NCBI GenBank assembly: GCA_019414565.1
Contig: DXLU01000029.1
Location: 1 to 64,000, forward strand
DNA: 64,000 bases
Direction of reading: 5' to 3'
DNA from: Collinsella sp.
GTDB taxonomy: Bacteria; Actinomycetota; Coriobacteriia; Coriobacteriales; Coriobacteriaceae
Each line of letters starts with the position of its first letter. Positions within the stretch are counted from its first letter, which is position 1. Positions 17,444 to 27,046 of the stretch are shown piece after piece. The notes under the pieces are model-generated. The model searched no databases. It was given only the letters and a program-made list of their open reading frames with translations, and was not told the origin of the DNA. A program made the translations under genes and the position numbers.

Positions 17444-18610
17444 CTAGGCGGCGATGTACTTGCCGTCCTGAATCACATAGGCCGTAGCGGGCTTTTCAAC
17501 CTGCCCTTTGTCGTTCCACGTCAGCTCGCCCGTCAGGCCCTCGATTTTGATCTTGCGCATGGCCTTGGCAAGGTCGCCGGCAATGTCGGCGCCGTCGGCC
17601 GTAATGTCGATGTCTGCCTTATCGATAGCCTCGACAATCGCATGGACGCAGTCATAGGCATCGGCGGCGAACTGGTTGGGCGTCTCGTCGTAGGCGTCCT
17701 TATAGGCCTTGACGAAGTCGGCGTTCTTCTCATCGTCGGCAGAGAACGGGGTCATGAGCAGCACGCCCTCGGCAAGAGAGGTATCGAAGCCCTCAACGGA
17801 GAGCAGACCGTCCATGCCGTCGGTGCCCATGAGGGTCATGTCGTAGCCCATGTCCTTGGCGTTCTTGAGCAGGACGGACGCCGGCGTGTAGTAGATCGGC
17901 GCAAAGATAAGCGTGGCGCCGGCCTCCTTGGCCTTGGTGAGCTGGTTGGTAAAGCTCGTGGAAGAGTCGTCCTTAAAGGTCTCGGTATCGACGATGTCGA
18001 GCTTGGATGCCTTGGCCTGCTCGGCAAAAGCGTCGGCAACGCCCGAGCTATACGTATCGCCGGAGTTGTAGAACAGGGCGATCTTGGCGTCTGCATACTT
18101 CTCGGCCAAGAACTTCGCGGCGCTGGCACCCATGGTGGGATCGGTGAAGCAAACCTGAAAGACCGTTGTCTTATCCTTGGTCACGTCGAGCGACGAGGCC
18201 GAAGGCGTGACCATGAGCATATCGTCGGCAATCTCGCCCGAGACGGCGACGGCAGCACCGGTGGTGACGGGGCCGACGAGCGCCTGCATGCCCCAGTCGC
18301 ACAACGTATTGAAGGCGTTGATGGCCTTCTCGCCGTCGGCGACATCGTCCTCGGACTTAAGCGAGAGCTTGAGGTCATTGGTCGAGAAATCCTTGGCGGC
18401 GAGCTTGGCGCCCTTCTCGGCCGAGACGCCATAGGTTGCCGCGGCGCCGGTCAGAGGGCCGATAACGCCAATCTTGAAGGTCTTGCCGTCATCGGCGGAG
18501 CCGCCGTCCGAGCCACCCGACGAACAACCAGCGAGTGCCGCGGTGCTGCCGAGCGCCGCGGCGCCGGCGAGAAAGTTCCTTCGGCTGAGCGTGCTGTTGA
18601 TGTTGAACAT
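17444..18610 (-). CDS. Branched-chain amino acid binding lipoprotein LivK (copy 2)
   Basis: The 388-residue paralogue of the preceding LivK starts with a clear Tat-type signal, SRRNFLAG, followed by a hydrophobic stretch and lipobox ALAGC. The mature part begins FKIGVIGPLTGAAATYG. Long blocks are identical or nearly so to copy 1, for example IFAPIYYTPASVLLKNAKDM and LLMTPFSADDEKNADFV. AAGGGGGA precedes the ATG. With its own upstream region and no permease genes of its own, it probably delivers a different or overlapping ligand to the same LivHM permease. Confidence 0.93.
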   Translation of the reverse strand: MFNINSTLSRRNFLAGAAALGSTAALAGCSSGGSDGGSADDGKTFKIGVIGPLTGAAATYGVSAEKGAKLAAKDFSTNDLKLSLKSEDDVADGEKAINAFNTLCDWGMQALVGPVTTGAAVAVSGEIADDMLMVTPSASSLDVTKDKTTVFQVCFTDPTMGASAAKFLAEKYADAKIALFYNSGDTYSSGVADAFAEQAKASKLDIVDTETFKDDSSTSFTNQLTKAKEAGATLIFAPIYYTPASVLLKNAKDMGYDMTLMGTDGMDGLLSVEGFDTSLAEGVLLMTPFSADDEKNADFVKAYKDAYDETPNQFAADAYDCVHAIVEAIDKADIDITADGADIAGDLAKAMRKIKIEGLTGELTWNDKGQVEKPATAYVIQDGKYIAA

Positions 18611-18861
18611 GGTGTCCCCCTTTTTCGCTGGCCGCAGTGCGGCCGTCTTGCGGTACGGGGCAAACCTTATGGCGCAAACGTTGACAGTTTGTTACGGAGT
18701 TCCGTTTGTAGCGAGCATGTTTCCAATGTTTCCGCAGCGTTTCGGGGGTGCCGTTTTGTGCAACTCCTGTTGCCTGGCGAGCACGCGCCCTCGGTTCACG
18801 CTAGAATGCACTCAACCTTTAAGCGGTTAATCCATCCATAAGATGCACGAAGGAGCTATCT

Positions 18862-20205
18862 ATGAGCGAATCCCTGCGCACCGTGAACGTCGGTCTGATC
18901 GGTCTGGGAACCGTCGGCGGCGGCGTGGCCCGTCTGATCAAGAGCCACCACGATGAGTACCTGGCAGCCTACGGCATCGACCTTAAGCTGACCCGCGCCT
19001 GCGCGCTTGCCTGGGAGCAGGCCGAGGCAGCCGGTATTGAGCACGAGGCCTTTACGAGTGACTGGCATGACGTCGTCACCGACCCCGCCGTCGACATCGT
19101 CGTCGAGCTGATTGGCGGCGAGCACCCCGCGACCGAGATCTTCACCACCGCCTTTGAGCACGGCAAGCACGTCGTCTCTGCCAACAAGGCCCTGCTGGGC
19201 CGTCATGTCGAGACGCTCGCCGAGAAGGCGCGCGCGTGCGGCGTGCAGATTAAGTGCGAGGCCAGCTGCGGCGGCGGCATCCCCATCGTGAGCACGCTCG
19301 AGCACGACCTGGTGGGCAACAAGATCCTGACCATCGCCGGCATTCTCAACGGTACCACCAACTATATCCTGTCCCGCATGGACGCCGAGGGCGCCGATTA
19401 CGCCGACGTACTTGCCGACGCGCAGGCCAAGGGCTATGCCGAGGCCGACCCGTCCGCCGACGTCGACGGCTTCGATGCCGCCAGCAAGACGGCCATCCTC
19501 GCCTCCATCGGCTTTGGCACCCGCGTTACCACCGATGATGTGTACCAGCAGGGTATCCGCACCATCGGCGCCGAGGACATCGCCCAGGCCCGCGAGCTCG
19601 GCTACACCATCAAGCTGCTCGGCATCGCCCGCAACACCGACGCCGGCGTCGACGTTCGCGTGCATCCCACGCTCATCCCGGCAGACCATATGCTTGCCAA
19701 GGTCAACGGCGCCATGAACGCCGTCTACGTGGTAGGCGACGCCGTGGGCGAGACCATGTTCTACGGCGCGGGCGCAGGCTCCTTCCCCACCGCGAGCGCC
19801 GTCGTGGGCGATATCCTGTCGCTCTCCGAGCAGATCAGCCGCGGCGTGGCTCCGCTGCCCGAGATTGAGCCCTATGGCCACAACCTCACCTTTAAGCCCA
19901 TGGACGAGCTCCAGACCAAGTACTATGTGCGTCTGAAAGTCGCCGACCGCGTGGGCGCCCTGTCCGAGACGGTCGACATCTTTGCCAAGCACAACATCTC
20001 GATCTCGCTCATCAACCAGGTCGAGGACGGCAAATCGGGCGTCAGCGATGCCTGCTCGGTCATCTTCCTGACGCACCGCGCGCTCGAGAAGGACGTCCAG
20101 GCTGCCGCCGCCGAGCTTGCCAGCGTCGGCTGCGTGGCCGAGGTCGCCAACGTCCTGCGCATCGAGGACGTTGAGGCTTGGACCGAAGGCGTCATGGCGA
20201 ACTAG
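18862..20205 (+). CDS. hom: Homoserine dehydrogenase
   Basis: The enzyme reduces aspartate semialdehyde to homoserine for threonine, methionine and isoleucine synthesis. The 447-residue protein has an N-terminal Rossmann fold (GLIGLGTVGGGV), the catalytic-domain motif GILNGTTNYILS with GYAEADPSADVDGFDAASK, and a C-terminal ACT domain (about 355-440), the usual site of threonine feedback inhibition. AAGGAGCT lies upstream of the ATG. It is divergent from the binding-protein gene and followed by a strong terminator, so probably monocistronic. Confidence 0.96.
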   Translation: MSESLRTVNVGLIGLGTVGGGVARLIKSHHDEYLAAYGIDLKLTRACALAWEQAEAAGIEHEAFTSDWHDVVTDPAVDIVVELIGGEHPATEIFTTAFEHGKHVVSANKALLGRHVETLAEKARACGVQIKCEASCGGGIPIVSTLEHDLVGNKILTIAGILNGTTNYILSRMDAEGADYADVLADAQAKGYAEADPSADVDGFDAASKTAILASIGFGTRVTTDDVYQQGIRTIGAEDIAQARELGYTIKLLGIARNTDAGVDVRVHPTLIPADHMLAKVNGAMNAVYVVGDAVGETMFYGAGAGSFPTASAVVGDILSLSEQISRGVAPLPEIEPYGHNLTFKPMDELQTKYYVRLKVADRVGALSETVDIFAKHNISISLINQVEDGKSGVSDACSVIFLTHRALEKDVQAAAAELASVGCVAEVANVLRIEDVEAWTEGVMAN

Positions 20206-20235
20206 CCCAACGCTCGCCTAGCAATACGCGCCTTG

Positions 20236-20270
20236 AGGGCTCCCGTCCGATGTGGGATGGGAGCCCTTTT
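20236..20270 (+). terminator. Rho-independent terminator of hom
   Basis: AGGGCTCCC-g-TCC and GGA-t-GGGAGCCCT form a stable stem followed by a T-run at 20266-20270, some 30 bases after the hom stop. Confidence 0.85.
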
Positions 20271-20419
20271 GTCACCTGCCCTAAGCACAACGGCAAAGCA
20301 CATTTGCGCGAGCCGCTCATCGGTAACGCGGGCTACCGTTCACCGATATGCAAACGCGGCCGATTCCGACTACCGCTACGCTGTGCTGCGAATGTCCGCC
20401 CGCGATGAGAGGAAGCACC

Positions 20420-21169
20420 ATGTTGCTCGAGGGCAAGAAAGCAATCATCACCGGAGGCACACGCGGTATCGGCTATGCCATCGCCTGCCGTTTTATCGAG
20501 GAAGGCGCTGCCGTCACCGTCTTTGGCTCGCGCCAGGAGACTGCCGACACGGCCGTTGAGAAGCTGACAGCCGCCTATCCCGACGCCAAGGTCTGGGGTC
20601 GCTCCTGCGATCTCACCTCGCTCGAAGCCGTGACCGAGGCCTTTACCCAGGCTGCCGCTGACATGGGCGGCTTGGACACGGTCGTCAACAATGCCGGCAT
20701 CTCCCAGCGCTCGCCGCTCCTTAACTACACGGCCGAGGAGTTCGCAAAGGTCATGGACCTTAACGTCGTCGCCGTCTTTAATGGCCACCAGGCTGCCGCC
20801 AAGATCATGACCGAGGCCGGCCACGGCGGCACCATCACTACCACAAGCTCGATGGTCGCCAAGTACGGCCAGCCCTCCGGCGTCGGTTACCCCACGTCCA
20901 AGTTTGCCGTCAACGGTATGGTCCAGTCGCTCTCGCGCGAGCTCGCCCCCATGGGCATCCGCGTCAACGCCGTCGCCCCCGGCGTGACTAAGACCGACAT
21001 GGTCGCCAACCTGCCCGAAGAGGTCATCAAGCCCATCATCGCCACCATTCCGCTGGGTCGCATGGGCGAGCCCGAGGATGTCGCCAACGCCTTTGTTTTC
21101 CTGGCGAGCGACATGTCCTCCTATGTCACGGGCGCCGTGCTCCCCGTCGACGGAGCCGCCCGCTCCTAA
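20420..21169 (+). CDS. FabG-like short-chain dehydrogenase/reductase
   Basis: The 249-residue protein is a classical short-chain NAD(P)H reductase. The cofactor motif is TGGTRGIG near the N-terminus, NNAG follows near residue 90, and the catalytic Ser and YxxxK are in TTSSMV and GYPTSK. The C-terminal PLGRMGEPEDVANAFVFLAS is typical of 3-oxoacyl-ACP reductases, and FabG is the most likely role, but no fatty-acid genes lie nearby and other keto-substrates are possible. The start at 20420 is supported by AGAGGAAG and by the family N-terminus. Confidence 0.85.
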   Translation: MLLEGKKAIITGGTRGIGYAIACRFIEEGAAVTVFGSRQETADTAVEKLTAAYPDAKVWGRSCDLTSLEAVTEAFTQAAADMGGLDTVVNNAGISQRSPLLNYTAEEFAKVMDLNVVAVFNGHQAAAKIMTEAGHGGTITTTSSMVAKYGQPSGVGYPTSKFAVNGMVQSLSRELAPMGIRVNAVAPGVTKTDMVANLPEEVIKPIIATIPLGRMGEPEDVANAFVFLASDMSSYVTGAVLPVDGAARS

Positions 21170-21211
21170 GGAGCCACAAGCTTTGGCTTCAAGCTTCAAC
21201 ATAGCTCAACC

Positions 21212-21256
21212 AAAAAGGCGCGCCGTCTGAATCAACTGCAGACAGCGCGCCTTCTC
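21212..21256 (+). terminator. Terminator-like hairpin after the FabG-like gene
   Basis: AAGGCGCGC (21215-21223) pairs with GCGCGCCTT (21245-21253), with an inner GTCTG/CAGAC stem. The T-run is short (CTTCTCCT), so activity is likely but not certain. Confidence 0.65.
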
Positions 21257-21267
21257 CTGTTATGAAA

Positions 21268-21439
21268 GGGAAACTATGTCCCAGTATTTCGGATCAGAAC
21301 GGGGCACGGTTTCCCCCAGGACTTCCTTGCGGAAACCGCATCCCACTCTGAGCGCCCATTCCGGGACACAGTTTCCCAACGGCCCCCGTTTCGGAAACCA
21401 CATCCCGTTCCGAGCCTTCAAAGCGGGACGCGGCTTCCC
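21268..21439. repeat. Three tandem palindromes built from six copies of a 14-15 bp arm
   Basis: Six related arms alternate in orientation: 21268-21282, 21301-21315, 21331-21344, 21363-21377, 21393-21406 and 21425-21439. The consensus is GGAARCYRYRTCCC or its complement, so neighbouring arms pair into three successive hairpins. The stretch lies between the convergent FabG-like and antiporter genes. A plus-strand open frame through it looks like repeat-derived noise. The arm matches the outer arm of the palindrome at 1602-1693. Confidence 0.8.
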
Positions 21440-21453
21440 CGAGAAAGTATCGA

Positions 21454-23016
21454 CTACTTACCGTCGTCGTCTTCGGCTTCTTCGCGCGCATAGAGCTCCA
21501 GCATGCGGCGGCGGTATTCGCGCACAGCGAGCTTGGCGCGCTCCAGGCGGCGGCGCTCACGCGGAGTCAGCTCGGACGGGTCGACCTCGTCTCCATAGGT
21601 CTTATCGGCAAGCAGGTGCGCCGCGTCCACGATGCGGGCATCGATGTGGCCGCTCGCTGCCTCGGCGGAAAGACGCTCGGCAATCGTATCGAGCGTAGGC
21701 AGGCCCTCGAATACGCGACCATGGCCATGCGAGGTCAGCAGCTCGTGCTCGCGCGCGAGCAAGCTCGCTAGGTCGTGGTGGGCGCGCAAGATGTCGAGCG
21801 CATCGGATGGATGCTCGGCAACCTCTGCCACGGCGGCGACCGGTGCGGCATCCACCACGCGGTAGAAGAGCTGCGCGAGCAATGGCATCAAGAACACCGT
21901 GATGGCACCGGCGGCAACCATGACCGACGCAATATCTTGCGACAGCGCGCCCGCGTTGACGGCAACGCTCGTAACGGCAACGATGATCGGCAGCGCCGTG
22001 GTGCAGTACAGGGCCACGGTAATGCGACCATACGCCGACACATCGCGCGTCGCAGGACAAATGCTCATGGAAATAAGAATGGGCACGGCACGAATAATCA
22101 ACAACGCCACGATAAAGCCCACGAGCAGACCCGGGCGCGACGCCACGGCCGTCAGATCGATCTTTGCGCCCGATACGGTAAAGAACACCGGAATCAAAAA
22201 ACCGTAGGCCAGACCGTCGAGCTTGGTCTCGAGCGTATGGTTGCCCTCGGGGATGATATAGCGCAGGACAAAGCCGGCGGCAAAAGAACCCAACACGATG
22301 TCGAGATCAAAGACAGCCGAGAATGCCACGAGCGTGACCAGGATGAGCACCGTCAGGCGCACGAAGGTCTGCGACGTGGTATCGGCGCGCTCCTCAACAA
22401 ATGCAAAGAAGCGGCTGCCGACGCGCTTGGAGCGGCTCGGGACCACGGCCAGCAACACGCAAACCACCGCAAACAAGCCAAGGATAACGAGCGTTTGGAT
22501 GCCAGTGCGGGCAGACAACAGCACCGACATGGCGAGCACGGGACCGAGCTCGCCCCAAGTGCCATACGCGAGAATCGAGTCGCCCACGCGCGTGCCGGTG
22601 AGCGAGCGCTCACGCATGATGGGCACAAGCGTACCGAGCGCCGTCGAAGTGAGGGCAAGCGTCACGGCGATACCGTCGAAATGACTGACTGAGAACCACG
22701 GGGTAAAGCGCACGGCAAGCCAGGCGATACCAAACGTGACGACCCACGTCGCCAAGCCGTAGCGCCCCTCGACGCCCGTGATGCTCTTGGGGTCGATCTC
22801 AAAGCCGGCAAGCAGGAACAAAAAGGCCAGGCCCAGCTCGGACACAAGCGAGACCTCAGCATCTACATGGATGACGCCGAGCATATGGGGTCCCAGTACC
22901 GCGCCGAGCACGAGCAAAAAGACCGTCTCGGGAACGGGTTTTCCGGGAATCGCCGAGGCGATAAAAGGACTCGCAAAGGCCACGAGTGCGATGATGGCGA
23001 GCGAAACGAATGCCAT
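21454..23016 (-). CDS. Kef-type cation:proton antiporter
   Basis: The 520-residue protein has about 12 hydrophobic segments over residues 1-390 followed by a charged cytoplasmic tail of about 130 residues. Features of the CPA2 sodium/proton exchanger fold are visible: FLLAGFEIDPKSI near residue 70, ALTSTALGTLVPIMRE (the unwound-helix region), LGSFAAGFVLRYIIPEG and FFTVSGAKIDL. The tail is not a recognisable TrkA domain, and its end is strongly charged. It probably exchanges Na+ or K+ for protons. It is a single gene, with only a weak AAAGG upstream. Confidence 0.87.
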   Translation of the reverse strand: MAFVSLAIIALVAFASPFIASAIPGKPVPETVFLLVLGAVLGPHMLGVIHVDAEVSLVSELGLAFLFLLAGFEIDPKSITGVEGRYGLATWVVTFGIAWLAVRFTPWFSVSHFDGIAVTLALTSTALGTLVPIMRERSLTGTRVGDSILAYGTWGELGPVLAMSVLLSARTGIQTLVILGLFAVVCVLLAVVPSRSKRVGSRFFAFVEERADTTSQTFVRLTVLILVTLVAFSAVFDLDIVLGSFAAGFVLRYIIPEGNHTLETKLDGLAYGFLIPVFFTVSGAKIDLTAVASRPGLLVGFIVALLIIRAVPILISMSICPATRDVSAYGRITVALYCTTALPIIVAVTSVAVNAGALSQDIASVMVAAGAITVFLMPLLAQLFYRVVDAAPVAAVAEVAEHPSDALDILRAHHDLASLLAREHELLTSHGHGRVFEGLPTLDTIAERLSAEAASGHIDARIVDAAHLLADKTYGDEVDPSELTPRERRRLERAKLAVREYRRRMLELYAREEAEDDDGK

Positions 23017-23200
23017 GTGATGCCTTTCTCTTGTTTGCGCTTCACTGTAGCACCCTCGCCGTCCTCAACGCGCCGCGAGCTGTCGTATCATAGTGAGGTT
23101 TACAAACATGTGGCTCAAGGCGACCGCAGGGCAGACCCCGCAAACCGACCGCTGCCGCATACCGTACCGTACGCCCAACCGATCAGGAAGGCAGGAACCA

Positions 23201-26200
23201 ATGGTCTCTCGTATCTACGTGGAGAAGAAACCCGGGTTCGACGTCGAGGCTCAGCAGCTCAAGGGCGAGCTGACCGAAATTCTCGGCATCAAGGGCATCG
23301 AGGCCCTGAGGATTATCAACCGCTACGACGTCGAGGGCATCGACAAGGAGCTTTTCCGGTCCTGCGTGCCGACCGTCTTTAGCGAGCCCCAGGTCGATGT
23401 GACCTACGACGAGCTCCCCGCAAGCGATGGCGCCGTCTTTGCCGTCGAATTCCTGCCTGGCCAGTTTGACCAGCGCGCCGACTCCGCCAGCGAGTGCGTG
23501 CAGCTCATCAGCCAGGGCGAGCGCCCCGCCGTGCGCTCCGCCAAGGTCTATATGATCTCGGGCGCTCTGGACGAGGCCGCCATTGATGCCATCAAGCACT
23601 ACGTGGTGAACCCCGTCGAGGCGCGCATCGCCTCGCTCGACCTGCCCGAGACGCTGTACATGGAGACCCCCGAGCCCCAGCCCGTCGAGGTGCTCGACGG
23701 TTTCCGCGAGCTCGACGAAGCCGGCCTTGCCGCCTTTATTTCCGAGCGCGGCCTTGCCATGGACGAGGCGGACATCGCCTTCTGCCAGCAGTACTTCCGC
23801 GATGAGGATCGCGACCCCACCATCACCGAGATCCGCGTGATCGACACCTACTGGTCCGATCACTGCCGCCACACCACCTTCGGCACCGTCCTGGACGACG
23901 TGACGATCGACGACGCCGTGGTGCAGCAGGCCTTCGACCGCTACATGGAGATGCGCCACGAACTCGGTCGCGACACCAAGCCCGTCTGCCTCATGGACAT
24001 GGGCACCATCGGCGCCAAGTACCTCAAGAAGACCGGCGTCATGACCGATGTCGACGAGTCCGAGGAGATCAACGCCTGCACCGTCAAGGTGAAGGTCGAT
24101 GTCGACGGCGAGGACCAGGACTGGCTGTTCCTCTTTAAGAACGAGACCCACAACCACCCGACCGAGATCGAGCCCTTCGGCGGTGCCGCCACCTGCGTGG
24201 GCGGTGCCATCCGCGACCCGCTGTCGGGCCGCAGCTACGTGTACCAGGCCATGCGTGTCACCGGCGCCGGCGACCCCACCGTCCCCGTGTCCGAGACGCT
24301 CGAGGGCAAGCTGCCGCAGCGTAAGCTCGTGACCACTGCTGCCGCCGGCTACTCCAGCTACGGCAACCAGATCGGCCTTGCCACCGGTCAGGTCAACGAA
24401 CTCTATCACCCCGGCTACGTCGCCAAGCGCATGGAGGTCGGCGCCGTCGTGGGCGCTACCCCGGCAAACCACGTGCGTCGCGAGTGCCCCGCCCCCACCG
24501 ACAAGATCATCCTGTTGGGCGGCCGCACCGGCCGTGACGGCATCGGCGGTGCCACCGGCTCCTCCAAGACCCAGAACACCGAGTCCATCGAGACATCGGG
24601 CGCCGAGGTCCAGAAGGGCAACGCCCCGGTCGAGCGCAAGCTGCAGCGCCTGTTCCGCCGCGGCGATGCCTGCCGTCTGATCAAGCGCTGCAACGACTTT
24701 GGCGCCGGCGGTGTCTCGGTCGCTGTAGGCGAGCTTGCCGACGGCCTGTATGTCGACCTTGATACCGTGACCAAGAAGTACGACGGTCTTGACGGCACCG
24801 AGCTCGCCATCTCTGAATCCCAGGAGCGCATGGCCTGCGCCGTCGCCGACGGTGACGTCGAGGAGTTCATGGGCTACGCCGCCGAGGAGAACCTGGAGGC
24901 GACCGTTATCGCCGAGGTTACCGCCGAGCCGCGCATGCGCATGGCCTGGAACGGCGTCGCCATCGTCGATCTGTCCCGCGAGTTCCTCAACTCCAACGGT
25001 GCGCCCAAGCACCAGGTCGCCCACGTCTGCGCCCGCAGTGTGTGGCAGCCCAGCTGGGCCGGTACCACGCTCGCCGAGCGCATGACCTCGCTCGTCACCG
25101 ACCTCAACGTCGCTTCCAACAAGGGCCTTTCCGAGCGCTTCGACTCCACCATCGGCGCCGCGACCGTGCTTATGCCTTTTGGCGGCAAGACGCAGCTCAC
25201 CCCGAGCTCGGCCATGGTCGCCAAGTTCCCCGTGGACGGCGAGACCACCACAGCGAGTGCCATGGCATGGGGCTTCAACCCCTATTTGATGGAGGCCGAC
25301 CAGTTTGCGGGCGCCTACCTGTCCGTGGTCGAGTCCATCGCCAAGCTCGTTGCCGCCGGCTTTGAGCACAAGCGCGCCTACCTCTCCTTCCAGGAGTACT
25401 TCGAGCGCCTGCGCACCGAAGCAGAGCGCTGGGGCAAGCCCATGGCTGCCGTCCTGGGTGCCCTTATGGCCCAGGTCGACCTGGGTGCCGGTGCCATCGG
25501 CGGCAAGGACTCCATGAGCGGTTCGTTTGAGGACGAGACCGGCGAGCTCAACGTTCCGCCGACCCTGATCAGCTTCGCCGTCGCCGTGGGCAAGGCCGCC
25601 CGCGCCGTCTCGCCCGAGTTCAAGGGCCTCACGCACCGCGTCGTCCGCATCGCCCCCGCCACCTACGGCGAGGATTACCGCCCCGACGCCCAGCAGCTGC
25701 TCGCCGCGTTTGACGCCGTCGAGGCGCTCACCGCCAACGGCAACGCCCTGGCCATCTCCACGCCCGGCTACGGCTGCGGCGCCGAGACCCTCTTTAAGAT
25801 GTGCGTCGGCAACCAGATCGGTATCGAGCTTGCCGAGGATGTGGACGTGGAGAGCCTCTTCACCCCGCTCTACGGTAGCTTTATCGTCGAGCTCGCCGAG
25901 GATGCCGAGCTGCCCGAGGTCGCCGACGGCGTTGTCGTCGAGCCCCTGGGCACCACCGTCGAGGGCTATGTCATCGACACCGGCTCCGAGGTCATCGAGC
26001 TCGCCGAGCTCCAGGAGGCCTGGGAGAGCGGCATCGAGGGCGTCTTCGCCTACCGCAGCGCCGGCAAGACCCCCGAGGTCGAGACCATCGACTTCCGCGC
26101 CAAGGATATCCACGTGTACGGCGGCGCCAAGATCGCCCGCCCGCGCGTGATCATCCCCGTGTTCCCCGGCAACAACTGCGAGTACGACAGCGCCCGCGCC

Positions 26201-26947
26201 TTCCGTGCCGCCGGTGCCGAGGCCGACACCTTCGTGATCAACAACCTCACGCCCGAGGCCGTCGCCGAGAGCACCCGCGAGCTTGCCCGCCGCATCCGTG
26301 CAAGCCAGATCGTTATGATCCCCGGCGGCTTCTCGGGCGGCGACGAGCCCGACGGCTCTGCCAAGTTCATCACGGCGTTCTTCCGCGCTCCCGAGGTCAC
26401 CGAGGCAGTCCGCGACCTGCTCAAGGCCCGCGATGGCCTGATGCTGGGCATCTGCAACGGCTTCCAGGCCCTGATCAAGCTCGGCCTGGTGCCCTACGGC
26501 GACATCGTCGACGCCACGCCCGATGCGCCCACGTTGACGTTCAACACCATCGGTCGCCACCAGAGCCGTCTGGTGCGCACCCGCATCTCGTCCAACTTGT
26601 CCCCGTGGCTGTCGCAGTGCAGCCTGGACGACCCCTACACCGTCGCCATCAGCCACGGCGAGGGCCGCTTTGTCGCCAATGACGAAGTGCTCGCCCAGCT
26701 GATCGCCAACGGCCAGGTCGCCACGCAGTACGTGGGCGAGAACGGCAAGCCCAGCATGGATCTCTCCGTCAACCCCAACGGCTCCGCACTCGCCATCGAG
26801 GGCATCACGAGCCCCGACGGCCGCGTCCTGGGCAAGATGGGCCATGCCGAGCGTCGCGGCGACAACCTGTACCGCAACGTGCCCGAGCATGTCCCCGGCG
26901 ATAAGTTCATGCCGATCTTTGAGAGCGGCGTGGCCTACTTCGCTTAA
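23201..26947 (+). CDS. purL: Phosphoribosylformylglycinamidine synthase, single chain
   Basis: This is the fourth step of purine synthesis, converting FGAR to FGAM with glutamine. The 1,248-residue chain unites the PurS/PurL and PurQ parts. The synthetase half contains THNHPTEIEPFGGAATCVGG (ATP and phosphate site). The C-terminal glutaminase half has nucleophile Cys1085 in GICNGFQ and the catalytic His in ISHGEGRF. The arrangement matches the short single-chain PurL of Clostridia and Actinobacteria rather than the 1,300-residue proteobacterial form. The start at 23201 has a purine-rich ribosome site; the upstream in-frame extension is unsupported. A terminator follows. Confidence 0.96.
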   Translation: MVSRIYVEKKPGFDVEAQQLKGELTEILGIKGIEALRIINRYDVEGIDKELFRSCVPTVFSEPQVDVTYDELPASDGAVFAVEFLPGQFDQRADSASECVQLISQGERPAVRSAKVYMISGALDEAAIDAIKHYVVNPVEARIASLDLPETLYMETPEPQPVEVLDGFRELDEAGLAAFISERGLAMDEADIAFCQQYFRDEDRDPTITEIRVIDTYWSDHCRHTTFGTVLDDVTIDDAVVQQAFDRYMEMRHELGRDTKPVCLMDMGTIGAKYLKKTGVMTDVDESEEINACTVKVKVDVDGEDQDWLFLFKNETHNHPTEIEPFGGAATCVGGAIRDPLSGRSYVYQAMRVTGAGDPTVPVSETLEGKLPQRKLVTTAAAGYSSYGNQIGLATGQVNELYHPGYVAKRMEVGAVVGATPANHVRRECPAPTDKIILLGGRTGRDGIGGATGSSKTQNTESIETSGAEVQKGNAPVERKLQRLFRRGDACRLIKRCNDFGAGGVSVAVGELADGLYVDLDTVTKKYDGLDGTELAISESQERMACAVADGDVEEFMGYAAEENLEATVIAEVTAEPRMRMAWNGVAIVDLSREFLNSNGAPKHQVAHVCARSVWQPSWAGTTLAERMTSLVTDLNVASNKGLSERFDSTIGAATVLMPFGGKTQLTPSSAMVAKFPVDGETTTASAMAWGFNPYLMEADQFAGAYLSVVESIAKLVAAGFEHKRAYLSFQEYFERLRTEAERWGKPMAAVLGALMAQVDLGAGAIGGKDSMSGSFEDETGELNVPPTLISFAVAVGKAARAVSPEFKGLTHRVVRIAPATYGEDYRPDAQQLLAAFDAVEALTANGNALAISTPGYGCGAETLFKMCVGNQIGIELAEDVDVESLFTPLYGSFIVELAEDAELPEVADGVVVEPLGTTVEGYVIDTGSEVIELAELQEAWESGIEGVFAYRSAGKTPEVETIDFRAKDIHVYGGAKIARPRVIIPVFPGNNCEYDSARAFRAAGAEADTFVINNLTPEAVAESTRELARRIRASQIVMIPGGFSGGDEPDGSAKFITAFFRAPEVTEAVRDLLKARDGLMLGICNGFQALIKLGLVPYGDIVDATPDAPTLTFNTIGRHQSRLVRTRISSNLSPWLSQCSLDDPYTVAISHGEGRFVANDEVLAQLIANGQVATQYVGENGKPSMDLSVNPNGSALAIEGITSPDGRVLGKMGHAERRGDNLYRNVPEHVPGDKFMPIFESGVAYFA

Positions 26948-26985
26948 ACCTTTCCCATCGGGTACAATCCCCTCGGGTAACAACA

Positions 26986-27021
26986 CCCGCCACCGACGCA
27001 TCCGGTGGCGGGTTCTTTTTT
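26986..27021 (+). terminator. Rho-independent terminator of purL
   Basis: CCCGCCACC (26986-26994) and GGTGGCGGG (27004-27012) form a nine-pair stem followed by TTCTTTTTTG. Confidence 0.92.
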
Positions 27022-27046
27022 GCTTCGCGCATGCAGGAAGGACATC

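Noticed and set aside
21268..21439. CRISPR array
   Set aside because: The repeated arms alternate in orientation and pair into hairpins, spacers are irregular and short, and no cas genes are nearby.
21276..21698. A 140-codon plus-strand frame starting in the repeat region
   Set aside because: Its first half is repeat-encoded and its second half is antisense to the antiporter gene.
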